Shown here one piece after another: positions 36,492-44,304 of a DNA stretch of 64,000 nucleotides. The stretch comes from Blautia luti. GTDB taxonomy: Bacteria > Bacillota > Clostridia > Lachnospirales > Lachnospiraceae. The stretch is taken from the NCBI RefSeq assembly GCF_013304735.1, contig NZ_JAAITI010000008.1, forward strand, positions 1-64,000, given 5' to 3'. Positions within the stretch are counted from its first letter, which is position 1, and the number at the start of each line of letters is the position of its first letter. Both the position numbers and the translations under genes were made by a program. The notes below the pieces were generated by a model. The model saw only the letters and a list, made by a program, of their open reading frames with translations. It was not told the DNA's origin and ran no database searches.

Positions 36492-36692
36492 TTGGCAAAA
36501 AGAATGGCAAGTGTCGATAAAAAAAGATGTGTTGCCTGCGGAGTATGTGAAAATACTTGTCCGCTGGCAGCTGTCAAAGTTTACCATGGATGTTATGCTG
36601 TGGTAGAAGAAACAGTGTGTGTAGGATGTGGAAAATGTGCAAAGTCCTGTCCGGCAGGTTGTATTGAAATGAAAGAGAGGACAGCGATGTGA
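36492..36692 (+). CDS. 2[4Fe-4S] ferredoxin
   Basis: 66 residues; TTG start at 36492 with AAAGGGGA upstream (ATG 36504 is the alternative). Two complete CxxCxxCxxxCP clusters: CVACGVCENTCP and CVGCGKCAKSCP. A soluble low-potential electron carrier. Its end overlaps the GTG start of the NapH-like gene by 4 bases, suggesting it passes electrons to or from that membrane protein. Confidence 0.88.
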   Translation: MAKRMASVDKKRCVACGVCENTCPLAAVKVYHGCYAVVEETVCVGCGKCAKSCPAGCIEMKERTAM

Positions 36693-37273
36693 AGAAAAAG
36701 AAACATTGGTATGATTATTTATGGATATGGGCGATCCTTTATTTTGCTCTCGGTTTTTTTAATATTTTGTTTGCTTGGTTTGGGATGATTGATTTCCTGT
36801 TGCCGTTAGGAATAGCGATATTCGGTGAAAATAAATTTTTCTGTAATCATTTGTGTGGACGTGGCCAGCTTTTTAGTAAGCTCGGTGGGGATTTAAAATG
36901 CTCAAGAAATAAACCAACCCCGCGATGGATGAGTTCAAAATGGTTCCGATACGGCTTTTTGATATTTTTCCTTACAATGTTTGGGAATATGGTATTTCAG
37001 ACATATTTAGTTGGTGCCGGATCATCATCCTTGCGTGAAGCCATCAAATTATTCTGGACCTTCCGTGTTCCGTGGGGATGGACATACACTGCCGGAACAG
37101 TAGCTGATTGGGTGGCACAGTTTAGTTTTGGATTTTATAGTTTGATGCTTACATCTTTGTTGTTAGGGTTGATCGTAATGGTGTTATATAAGCCACGAAC
37201 CTGGTGTACATTTTGTCCAATGGGAACAATGACGCAGGGTATCTGTAAATTAAAAAATAATGAAAAGAAGTAA
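36689..37273 (+). CDS. NapH/CcoG-like membrane Fe-S protein
   Basis: 194 residues with a GTG start overlapping the ferredoxin stop (GAGAGGA upstream). About four membrane helices (WIWAILYFALGFFNILFAWF first). Cys motifs CNHLCGRG near residue 52 and CTFCPMGTMTQGIC near the C-terminus correspond to the paired cysteines of NapH/NosR-type quinol-linked proteins. It lacks the usual pair of soluble ferredoxin domains at its C-terminus; the separate ferredoxin may substitute. Likely role: membrane-linked electron supply (inference). Confidence 0.8.
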   Translation: MKKKKHWYDYLWIWAILYFALGFFNILFAWFGMIDFLLPLGIAIFGENKFFCNHLCGRGQLFSKLGGDLKCSRNKPTPRWMSSKWFRYGFLIFFLTMFGNMVFQTYLVGAGSSSLREAIKLFWTFRVPWGWTYTAGTVADWVAQFSFGFYSLMLTSLLLGLIVMVLYKPRTWCTFCPMGTMTQGICKLKNNEKK

Positions 37274-37290
37274 TACTATAAGGTGATTCA

Positions 37291-37344
37291 TAAAAGGCAT
37301 ATGTCAAAAACATTATTGACATATGCCTTTTATAGGGCTATTAT
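37291..37344 (+). promoter_or_regulatory. Promoter with 17-bp inverted repeat for the DUF134-NifX gene
   Basis: TAAAAGGCATATGTCAA / TTGACATATGCCTTTTA (37291-37307 and 37316-37332) encloses 8 bases. The right arm provides the -35 TTGACA (37316-37321), then 17 bases and TATTAT (37339-37344). It shares ATTGACATATGCC with the divergent promoter at 34966. The hairpin could also terminate the previous unit. Confidence 0.7.
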
Positions 37345-37371
37345 ATAAGAAAAGCGAGAAAGGAGCAGTTT

Positions 37372-38145
37372 ATGCCGAGACCAGTAAAATGCAGAAAAGT
37401 CTGTCATTTCCCCAATGTTTTAGAATTTCTTCCGGCAGATGATACTGAGAAAAAAACACCCATTGTTCTAACGGTAGATGAGTACGAGACAATCCGTCTT
37501 TTGGACAAGAAAGGTTACAGTCAGGAGCAGTGTGCAGCATCTATGCAAGTCGCAAGAACAACGGTCCAGCGAATTTACGAGATCGCCAGGAAAAAGATCG
37601 CAGATGCACTTATCGACGGGCATCCACTCAAAATTGAGGGCGGAGATTTCAGAATCTGTGACGGTCAGAGCGGCAACTGCAGCTTTGGAGGATGTTACAA
37701 ACAGGAAATTTACAAAAAATATGCAGCAGAAAAAGGAGAAGGTATCATGAGAATAGCAGTAACATATGAAAATGGACAGATTTTCCAGCACTTTGGACAC
37801 ACAGAGACATTTAAGATTTACGATGTAGAGGAAGGAAAAGTAGTACATTCAGAAGTAGTAGATACGAATGGAAGTGGACATGGCGCATTGGCAGGAGTTC
37901 TTAATGCATTGAATGCAGACGTTTTGATTTGTGGCGGAATTGGAGGCGGCGCACAGACAGCGTTAGCGGCAGCAGGCATCAAGCTTTTCGGAGGAGTTTC
38001 CGGAGATGCGGATGAAGCAGTAGAAGCTTTTATCAATGAAACACTTGAGTATAATCCGGATGTGAAATGTTCTCATCACGAGCACAACAACGGGGAAGGA
38101 CATACATGTGGCGAGCATGGATGTGGAAGCCACAGTTGTCATTAA
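37372..38145 (+). CDS. DUF134 HTH protein fused to a NifX/NafY-like FeMo-cofactor domain
   Basis: 257 residues with GAAAGGAG upstream. Residues ~1-105 are the DUF134/UPF0251 DNA-binding family (MPRPVKCRKVCHFPNVLEFL, then a helix-turn-helix YSQEQCAASMQVARTTVQRI). Residues ~125-235 match the dinitrogenase iron-molybdenum-cofactor domain (RIAVTYENGQIFQHFGHTET, ADVLICGGIGGGAQTALAAA). The end is a His/Cys-rich tail (CSHHEHNNGEGHTCGEHGCG), a probable metal-binding segment. Such fusions occur in non-diazotrophs, where a metal- or Fe-S-responsive regulator is the likely role. It ends exactly at the right 41-bp repeat. Confidence 0.85.
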   Translation: MPRPVKCRKVCHFPNVLEFLPADDTEKKTPIVLTVDEYETIRLLDKKGYSQEQCAASMQVARTTVQRIYEIARKKIADALIDGHPLKIEGGDFRICDGQSGNCSFGGCYKQEIYKKYAAEKGEGIMRIAVTYENGQIFQHFGHTETFKIYDVEEGKVVHSEVVDTNGSGHGALAGVLNALNADVLICGGIGGGAQTALAAAGIKLFGGVSGDADEAVEAFINETLEYNPDVKCSHHEHNNGEGHTCGEHGCGSHSCH

Positions 38146-38185
38146 GAAGTGAGATTGCCATCGGATCATAAGATGAAAAAATAAA
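38145..38185 (+). repeat. 41-bp direct repeat, right copy
   Basis: 39 of 41 bases identical to 31651-31691. Read in the matching frame it still encodes VRLPSDHKMKK and a stop, so it is the 3' end of a second sigma-gene allele. Confidence 0.85.
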
Positions 38186-38211
38186 AGGTATTGATCTATA
38201 AAGAGGGAAGG

Positions 38212-38256
38212 GAACCCGCATCATCAAATTTGCTTGTGATGTCGGGTTCTCTTTTT
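38212..38256 (+). terminator. Terminator after the right repeat
   Basis: GAACCCGCATCA ... TGATGTCGGGTTC with a T-rich run (TCTTTTTATTT). Confidence 0.8.
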
Positions 38257-38334
38257 ATTTGCATAATGATATACTTTTATTGTGGTTAGAAAAATAAAGC
38301 ATGTACAAAACTCATAGGAGAAAGATGTATACTT

Positions 38335-38721
38335 ATGACAACATTTGGTGATAAAATTAGGAAGTTGCGAAAAGAGAAAAAAATGACTCAACAAAAGCTG
38401 GGTGATATGGTGGGCGTTTCTCATAGAACAATTCGATCTTGGGAAGTTGAAGGACGATATCCGAAGCAGAGTAGTTTATATCAAAAACTGGCAGATGCAT
38501 TTCAGTGTCAGGTTTCTTATCTTATGAATGATAATGAAACCGTGTGCTTGGGTAATGATGAGCCAAGTGAATATGCTGGTGCTAAACAGGCAAGGCAGAT
38601 TCTTGAACAGGTAGCTGCTTTATTTGCCAGTGGAACTATGACCAATGAGGACAAAACTATTTTCATGGATGAGATGACGAGACTTTATCTGGCATCAAAA
38701 AAGAACAGAAGAAAATGGTAA
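38335..38721 (+). CDS. XRE-family regulator
   Basis: 128 residues. Helix-turn-helix at ~5-58 (KIRKLRKEKKMTQQKLGDMV, then SHRTIRSWEVEGRYPKQSSL). The C-terminal GAKQARQILEQVAALFASGT resembles the tail of the 27826 repressor, so the two are paralogues from related elements. AGGAGAAAG upstream has rather long spacing. Probably controls the following element genes. Confidence 0.8.
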   Translation: MTTFGDKIRKLRKEKKMTQQKLGDMVGVSHRTIRSWEVEGRYPKQSSLYQKLADAFQCQVSYLMNDNETVCLGNDEPSEYAGAKQARQILEQVAALFASGTMTNEDKTIFMDEMTRLYLASKKNRRKW

Positions 38722-38860
38722 GAAGAAATGAACTGTTTTGTTTTCTTGCTTGATAGAAAAGAAGAATAGAACGTATAATAGTGTTAATGATCCAGAGAAG
38801 ATTGCTCTGGAAATAGAATTATTCGTACCAGTGGTGCGAGTATAGAGTAGGAGTGAAAGA

Positions 38861-40318
38861 ATGGTAGAAGATACTATGTTTTCCGGGGAATCGAAAAATA
38901 TTGAGTACAAGGTATCCTTACCTGATAAAAGTGAAAAGTACATGAAGACAATCGTAGCTTTTGCCAATACACAAGGTGGCAAGCTGATTGTTGGAGTAGA
39001 TGATAAAACACACCAGATTGTTGGTGTGGAAAATGATGTGTTGTTTCAGCTGATGGATGGAATTGCCAATGCAGTTTCTGATTCCTGTGTGCCACAGATC
39101 ATTCCTGATATTGAGCCACAGACAGTAGACGGGAAAACGGTCATTGTTGTATCAGTAGAAGCTGGAAAGAACAGACCGTATTATCTAAAATCAAAGGGAA
39201 AAGATAATGGCACTTATATCCGTGTAGCAGGTACATCAAGACAGGCATTTCCGGAGAAGATAAAAGAACTGGAAATGGAAGGGGCCAGAATCTCATGGGA
39301 TGAGCTTACTTGTGTGGGTTATCCTGTTTCAGAGGAAGCAACAGAGAAACTTTGTCAGGATATTGAAAAGTTCCGGAAGAAAGCAGGAATGTCAGAACAT
39401 TCTGTAAAGAAAGAGCAGCTGATAAACTGGAAAATTTTGAAGCAGAGCGAGGGACAGCTTCTGGCAACGAATGCCTATGCGTTGCTGACATCGGATTATT
39501 TTTCATTCTCCAAAACACAATGTGCGGTATTCAAGGGAACAGATCGTGCAATGTTTCTGGATAAGAGAGAATTTACAGGACCAATCTATACACAAATCGA
39601 AGAAGCAGTAGATTTTGTATTGAGAAATATTCGGCTTGGAGCAACAATTGACGGATTGGTGCGAAAAGAGAAATATGAGTTACCACCGGAAGCAATCAGG
39701 GAAATGATTATTAATGCCCATTGTCACCGTAACCTATTAGATGAATCCTGTATTCAGGTCGCAGTTTATGATGACAGATTGGAGGTGACATCTCCGGGTG
39801 GATTATATAACGGATTAACTTATGAGGAAGTCATGAATGGTCATTCGAAGATCAGGAATAAAGGCATTGCCAATATATTCAGTCAGATGGGACTTGTAGA
39901 GGCATGGGGAAGCGGAATAAAAAGAATCCTTAATGCTGCAGAAGAGTATGGACTTCCAAAGCCGAGATTTCAGGAATTTGATAATATGTTTCGGGTAGAG
40001 TTGTTCCGAGTCAATCCAATAACTGACCAAGCTAACCAAGCTACTAACCAAGCTAACCAAGCTACTAACCAAGCTAACCAAGATTTAGAGAGATTAGACC
40101 AAGTGGAAGATGAAAATGTACTGAGTGAGAAAGAAATAGAAATTCTGAATCTTGTACGTATGCAACCTTCAATCACGCAGAAAGAAATGGCTAATGCGTT
40201 AGATTGGAATCTTGCTAGTGTGAAGTATTATATAACCAAATTGAAGGAAAAGAATTATCTGAAGAGGCAGGGAAGTAGCCAAAAAGGGAAATGGGTGATA
40301 TTAACAAAACGAGATTGA
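38861..40318 (+). CDS. AlbA_2/Schlafen-type ATP-binding regulator
   Basis: 485 residues with AGGAG upstream. Residues ~8-125 are an AlbA_2 (Schlafen-like) domain (ESKNIEYKVSLPDKSEKYMK, then AFANTQGGKLIVGVDD). The middle resembles the ATP-binding C-terminal domain of this family (PPEAIREMIINAHCHRNLLD, LEVTSPGGLYNG, GSGIKRILNAAEEYGLP). Residues ~388-406 are an NQANQAT repeat, and a winged helix ends the protein (PSITQKEMANALDWNLASVK). Often annotated as RecG-related transcription regulators; some relatives act in phage defence. Confidence 0.8.
   Translation: MVEDTMFSGESKNIEYKVSLPDKSEKYMKTIVAFANTQGGKLIVGVDDKTHQIVGVENDVLFQLMDGIANAVSDSCVPQIIPDIEPQTVDGKTVIVVSVEAGKNRPYYLKSKGKDNGTYIRVAGTSRQAFPEKIKELEMEGARISWDELTCVGYPVSEEATEKLCQDIEKFRKKAGMSEHSVKKEQLINWKILKQSEGQLLATNAYALLTSDYFSFSKTQCAVFKGTDRAMFLDKREFTGPIYTQIEEAVDFVLRNIRLGATIDGLVRKEKYELPPEAIREMIINAHCHRNLLDESCIQVAVYDDRLEVTSPGGLYNGLTYEEVMNGHSKIRNKGIANIFSQMGLVEAWGSGIKRILNAAEEYGLPKPRFQEFDNMFRVELFRVNPITDQANQATNQANQATNQANQDLERLDQVEDENVLSEKEIEILNLVRMQPSITQKEMANALDWNLASVKYYITKLKEKNYLKRQGSSQKGKWVILTKRD
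40027..40084 (+). repeat. 21-bp tandem repeat inside the AlbA_2 gene
   Basis: About 2.7 copies of AACCAAGCTAACCAAGCTA-CT, encoding NQANQAT. Copies are identical at DNA level, so copy number may vary without shifting the frame. Confidence 0.8.
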
Positions 40319-40367
40319 CACTTGTATCAATTCGTGTTAAACTATGAAATGTAAGGAGGAGAGAAAG

Positions 40368-40547
40368 ATGCCTAGAAAACCATCATTAGACGGCAAAGAT
40401 TCTAGTCTGAGAATTAGGATGTCACCAGAGCAAAAAGAAAAGCTAGTATCTTATGCAGAGAGACATTATCAGACTATGAGTAATGTAATATTCCAGGCGT
40501 TGGACATTCTTTACGCAAGAGAAGAACAACAAAATAATAAAGAGTAA
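40368..40547 (+). CDS. Small ribbon-helix-helix protein
   Basis: 59 residues from ATG 40368 with AAGGAGG upstream. LRIRMSPEQKEKLVSYAERH and TMSNVIFQALDILYAREEQ give the beta-helix-helix pattern of RHH DNA-binding proteins such as antitoxins or plasmid regulators. No toxin partner is evident next to it. Confidence 0.7.
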   Translation: MPRKPSLDGKDSSLRIRMSPEQKEKLVSYAERHYQTMSNVIFQALDILYAREEQQNNKE

Positions 40548-40880
40548 AATGGAGTTATTTTGGAGTTTATTTCTTCATAAGCGGTGCGAAAAACACAAAA
40601 ACAGAACGCACGTTCGAAATATAAACCTCTAATAACAGCCTTTGCGTGTCATGAAACGCAGTCCGCAAAGGAATTTGAATAGAATAATAGAAATTTTATA
40701 CAGATTGTTTTTATATGGTAGGTAATCTATAGATTATCTGCCATATATTTTTGTTTTTTAACAGTATAGATTTTTAATAATATACAAGAATAACAAGAAA
40801 ACAAACAAGAATGCAAGAAAAGGACTTGACTCTAAGATATTGCAGAGGTATTATTAGAGTAAATTAGGAGGGGCAAAGAT
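40548..40880. other. Intergenic region with LexA-like site, hairpin and promoter
   Basis: No gene is seen. AGAACGCACGTTCG (40603-40616) matches the LexA box at 13 of 14 positions. A CCTTTGCG / CGCAAAGG hairpin lies at 40639-40671. A promoter TTGACT (40826-40831), 17 bases, TATTAT (40849-40854) serves the next gene. Confidence 0.6.
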
Positions 40881-41807
40881 ATGACAATGAGTTCGACAAT
40901 ACAAGAAGTTGTATTAGAATTTTTATCAGACAAACAAGAACATAGTGTGCAGGACATTAAGCATTATCTTCGAGAACAAGATGTTCGTGATTATACAGAG
41001 GGGCAATTTGCAGGCTCTTTGAATACTTTAATGAGAAATGGATCAATAAAAAAAGTGGATAGAGGTATATATTCTATAAAATTAAGGAGTGAGGATATGA
41101 AAAAATGTTTTGTAGTATCACCAATAGGTGATGAAGGGAGCGAAATAAGAAAACGGGCGGATCAAATGTTCAAATACATAATCGCACCTGTATGTGAAGA
41201 AACTGGATTTGAACCTATAAGAGTGGACAAGTTAAATCAACCAGATTCAATAACCCAAACTATTATAGATTACTTATTACAATCAGAACTTGTGATTGCG
41301 GATATTACAGGACATAATCCGAACGCTTTTTATGAGATGGGTTACAGAGCTTCAACTGGAAAACCAATTATCCATTTGAAATGTAAAAATGAAGGGATTC
41401 CTTTTGACATAGCTGGAATCAGAGCATTTGATTATGACCTTAGTGACTTGGATTCAGTTGAAGAGATTAAATCCAGGTTAATCAAAACAATAGGGGCCCT
41501 ATCGTTTGATACGAAATCAGATCAAAATAATGAAGACGATTCCGATACTAAGGAGATGAATGGAGATATATCTCAATTGATTCCAATTTTATATGAAATT
41601 CAGGACGATATATCCCAGTTAAAAAAGGAAATTCATAATAAGGATACAGAAACAATACAAGCAGTTATTAAGGCAGCAACGCCATCTGCGCCTATAGAGG
41701 ATTCCAATACAGCAATAATGAAAGCAGTTCTTCCTGAGCTGTTAAGAAATCCCAATTCAATGAAAACATTGATAGAATTAAGTGAGCTGGGAAATAAAAA
41801 GAAGTAA
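40881..41807 (+). CDS. Winged-helix plus deoxyribosyltransferase-like domain protein
   Basis: 308 residues with AGGAGGGG upstream. Residues ~1-68 look like a winged helix (IQEVVLEFLSDKQEHSVQDI). Residues ~74-205 are a Rossmann-like domain: KKCFVVSPIGDEGSEIRKRA, then VIADITGHNPNAFYEMGYRA with Asp141, Asn146-Pro-Asn148 and Glu152 in the order seen in nucleoside 2-deoxyribosyltransferase-like and related NAD/nucleotide-processing folds. A coiled segment (ISQLKKEIHNKDTETIQAVI) and helical tail end it. Possible role: nucleotide- or NAD-acting effector under its own DNA-binding domain (inference). Alternative: a TIR-like fold. Confidence 0.6.
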   Translation: MTMSSTIQEVVLEFLSDKQEHSVQDIKHYLREQDVRDYTEGQFAGSLNTLMRNGSIKKVDRGIYSIKLRSEDMKKCFVVSPIGDEGSEIRKRADQMFKYIIAPVCEETGFEPIRVDKLNQPDSITQTIIDYLLQSELVIADITGHNPNAFYEMGYRASTGKPIIHLKCKNEGIPFDIAGIRAFDYDLSDLDSVEEIKSRLIKTIGALSFDTKSDQNNEDDSDTKEMNGDISQLIPILYEIQDDISQLKKEIHNKDTETIQAVIKAATPSAPIEDSNTAIMKAVLPELLRNPNSMKTLIELSELGNKKK

Positions 41808-41867
41808 GGGAGAATGGAAAACAATATATTGGCGTTTTTAAAGATGATATAAATAAAGGGGAATCAT

Positions 41868-42737
41868 ATGAAAAATATGAAAATAGATGCCAATGGAACT
41901 GAAATCAGAATAATGGGAGATATTGTTAATGAAGACGCCTATATTTCGCTCACTGATATTGCAAAATATAAAAATCCAGACAATGCTTTTATTGTAGTGG
42001 CAAACTGGATGCGTAATCATTCTACAATTTCATTTTTGGGATTGTGGGAACAAATTCATAATCCCAATTTTAAACCTATCGAATTCGATAGGTTTAAAGC
42101 AGAGTCAGGAGATAATGCATTTACACTGACACCGCAGCAGTGGATAAAAGCAACGGATGCAATCGGTATCATATCAAAATCAGGTCGATATGGTGGTACT
42201 TATGCACACACGGATATTGCGTTTGAGTTTGCTTCTTGGATTTCACCAGAATTTAAGCTGTATATTATCAAGGATTATCAGCGTTTAAAGAAAGATGAAG
42301 CAGACCGTTTAGCGATTGGCTGGGATGTAAAGAGAGAACTTTCAAAAATAAACTACCGAATTCATACGGATGCGGTGAAGGAGTTTTTGATTACACCGAC
42401 GTTGTCCCAACAGGAAATGGCATATACATATGCTTCTGAAGCGGACATTTTAAATATGGCTTTGTTTGGAAAAACAGCATCCCAATGGAGAAGCGAAAAA
42501 GGAATAAAGGGGAAGAATTCCAATATCAGAGATTTTGCTTCTGCGGAAGAATTGGTTGTGCTTATCAATCTGGAGGATACAAACGCTGATCTGATAAGAC
42601 GGGAAGTGCCTAAAATTGAGCGATTAAAAATATTACGGGAAAAGGCATACAGACAATTAGAACTTTTGAAGAAGAATCAAGATACGATTGAAGCATTGAA
42701 GAAAAATCTTATTGAAGATACAGAAACAAATAGTTGA
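41868..42737 (+). CDS. KilA-N domain protein
   Basis: 289 residues with AAAGGGGAA upstream. The KilA-N domain occupies ~15-145: DAYISLTDIAKYKNPDNAFI, VVANWMRNHSTISFLGLWEQ, and GRYGGTYAHTDIAFEFASWI. The C-terminal part is helical (ERLKILREKAYRQLELLKKN). KilA-N proteins are DNA-binding proteins common in phages and defence or mobile islands. Contains a perfect 30-bp palindrome in its coding sequence. Confidence 0.85.
   Translation: MKNMKIDANGTEIRIMGDIVNEDAYISLTDIAKYKNPDNAFIVVANWMRNHSTISFLGLWEQIHNPNFKPIEFDRFKAESGDNAFTLTPQQWIKATDAIGIISKSGRYGGTYAHTDIAFEFASWISPEFKLYIIKDYQRLKKDEADRLAIGWDVKRELSKINYRIHTDAVKEFLITPTLSQQEMAYTYASEADILNMALFGKTASQWRSEKGIKGKNSNIRDFASAEELVVLINLEDTNADLIRREVPKIERLKILREKAYRQLELLKKNQDTIEALKKNLIEDTETNS
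42069..42098. repeat. Perfect 30-bp palindrome inside the KilA-N gene
   Basis: Arms TTTAAACCTATCGAA and TTCGATAGGTTTAAA meet without a spacer. The codons read through as FKPIEFDRFK. Confidence 0.9.
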
Positions 42738-43336
42738 TTTTCTAAGCAAAGCTGCTTATAATCTGTATCGGAACATATTGCTATTATCCACAGTTACTTA
42801 TGCTGTGTTATAAACAGCGATAACAAAATGATAACATTAGCTTATACAGGCAGGATAATATGGACAAATCAAAGAATTAAAAGAAAGGCAAATACGATAG
42901 CAAATAATCTCTAAACAAAATTGATTAGTAGTTGTCGAGTTTGAGTAGCGGACTAAATTGCGAAAAAGCCCATAAATAAAGGTTTTGCGGGCTGTCTGGA
43001 TGTTCCGGTGGAGTGCAAATGGAGTTAAAAAATCTTTTTTTTCTTTGTTTTCTTTCCGGAGTTATCTGAGATTTTCGCAAAAGTAACTATGCTCAGAAAA
43101 TATAATTAGTGTGAATATGAAGAACAGTTTGTTTTGATGGAAATATTTTCCGTCAGGGCAGACTGTTTTTTTATACCCTTTTTCAATGATATTAACTCCA
43201 TGGTTCAGCGATAACACATATGGAAACTGTAAAATTAAAATAATTTGCTAAATTTCGGAAAATGATGTCCGATTTTGCATCGGCCAGTACAGAGTATATG
43301 AAGAGATAAATATTCAAAATACAGGAGGTACTGATT
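42738..43336. other. 600-base gap without a convincing gene
   Basis: AT-rich non-coding sequence. Contents: a terminator at 43124-43172 and a weak GC-rich stem near 42965-42995 (AGCCC ... GGGCT). No promoter is certain for the small genes that follow. Confidence 0.5.
43124..43172 (+). terminator. Terminator
   Basis: Inner stem TGATGGAAA / TTTCCGTCA (one G-U), outer ACAGT / ACTGT, then seven T. Confidence 0.75.
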
Positions 43337-43564
43337 ATGCAGAACAAATTATTTTTAAAGGCAGCTGATATATGTGAACTTCTGGAGGTGAAACAGACAT
43401 CGGCTTATGAGATCATTGGCAATCTGAATAAGGAGCTGGAAGAACAGGGATATTTGACGCTTAGAGGAAAAGTTCCGACAAAGTATTTTGTGAGGCGTTT
43501 CTACGGGGTAGAAGATACCTGTGAGATTCCACAGGAAGAGGGAAAGGAATGGTTTCATGCGTAA
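43337..43564 (+). CDS. Excisionase-like small DNA-binding protein
   Basis: 75 residues with CAGGAGGT upstream. KAADICELLEVKQTSAYEII is an excisionase/MerR-like helix-turn-helix, followed by LEEQGYLTLRGKVPTKYFVR. In Firmicutes ICEs such a protein sits just before the integrase and directs excision. Its stop overlaps the start of the second, similar gene. Confidence 0.7.
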   Translation: MQNKLFLKAADICELLEVKQTSAYEIIGNLNKELEEQGYLTLRGKVPTKYFVRRFYGVEDTCEIPQEEGKEWFHA

Positions 43565-43676
43565 GAGAAAAATGTATTTATCAGTAGAAGACATTGCAGA
43601 ACTCTTTGGATTATCAGTTTCGTTTGCTTACCGGGTGTTGGAAAGAATGAATGCCGATCTGGAAAGCAAGAACTGC
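43557..43676 (+). pseudogene. Second excisionase-like gene, truncated by insertion
   Basis: From ATG 43557 (AAAGGAA upstream) it reads MRKRKMYLSVEDIAELFGLS and VSFAYRVLERMNADLESKN, the same fold as its neighbour. Around 43676 the sequence changes to the 3' end of the Tn916-type sigma gene on the other strand. About 40 of an expected ~65-75 residues survive. The integrase that should follow is absent. Confidence 0.65.
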
Positions 43677-43677
43677 T

Positions 43678-44103
43678 TCATTCTGCAATACCTCCCGTCA
43701 GTCTTGTTCTCATGGTTTCCAGCGTCTTAGTCCTGTGCCGCTGGACGGCGCTGCGGGACATTCCCACCACCGCGCCGATCTCGCCGTCCGTCAGTTCCAG
43801 GACACAATGCAGTATCAAGATGCTTTGTCCCGGCTGGGGCAAGCTGGCAAAGGCAGCGGCCACCAGCCCGTCGCTGATCTGAAGCTCACAGCCATAGGCC
43901 GGAAATATAAAACTGTCGCTGGGGTACTGATCTATCGTGCATAGCGTGTCCAGTTCCGAAAGCGGCAGCGTTTCAAAGGATGTTTCCCAGCCACGCTGAC
44001 GCTTCCTTTCCCGGAAGTAGTCAACGGCTTCATGGTACAGTACCAGCTTGCAAAAATGGTCAAACTGGCAGCGCCTCCCGTAATCATCAGGGGTAACTTT
44101 CAT
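43678..44103 (-). CDS. Sigma-70-family factor, Tn916 Orf7-like
   Basis: 141 residues. Region-2-like start CQFDHFCKLVLYHEAVDYFR and a region-4 helix-turn-helix (LTDGEIGAVVGMSRSAVQRH, then RTKTLETMRTRL). This is the small ECF-like sigma of Tn916/Tn1549-type elements, which switches on element genes. It lies downstream of the immunity cassette on the same strand, separated by about 560 bases of hairpin-rich sequence. Confidence 0.82.
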   Translation of the reverse strand: MKVTPDDYGRRCQFDHFCKLVLYHEAVDYFRERKRQRGWETSFETLPLSELDTLCTIDQYPSDSFIFPAYGCELQISDGLVAAAFASLPQPGQSILILHCVLELTDGEIGAVVGMSRSAVQRHRTKTLETMRTRLTGGIAE

Positions 44104-44245
44104 CTTCTCACCCCCTTTCCGTGGGGAGTGAGCAGGATGATCCTGTCCGTTGTCAGGGGCCTATGCTGGCCCTGGTCTGCTGACCGCCTCCTTTTCCATC
44201 TGATTTTTTGCCGGAAATGAGAATCCGCGAAAATCGACAAAAATC

Positions 44246-44276
44246 GCCCGGCAGGTCGTAAACCTACCGGGCGACG
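44246..44276. terminator. GC-rich hairpin
   Basis: TCGCCCGG ... CCGGGCGA stem, extended by AGGT/ACCT. Confidence 0.65.
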
Positions 44277-44304
44277 ATTTGAAGCGTTTTGTTGTTTTCT
44301 TACA

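Larger units (their letters stand above)
31651..38185. mobile_element. Redox/persulfide islet bounded by 41-bp direct repeats
   Basis: A 6.5-kb block of nine genes with sulfur, thiol and electron-transfer functions lies between copies of a sigma-gene 3' end. No recombinase is inside. The repeat structure fits integration into the gene end (as integrases do, restoring the 3' end) or homologous exchange between two sigma alleles. It has its own regulator and two promoters with matching operators. Confidence 0.5.

Noticed and set aside
36391-36606. 71-codon frame overlapping the ferredoxin start
   Set aside because: It covers the operator and promoter of the ferredoxin gene and is in another frame from the Fe-S motifs.
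40027-40084. Short tandem repeat considered as a CRISPR remnant
   Set aside because: Units are contiguous without spacers and in frame with the protein.
43696-43944. Plus-strand frame opposite the sigma-factor gene
   Set aside because: Sigma-family region-4 motif is clear on the minus strand; the plus frame has none.
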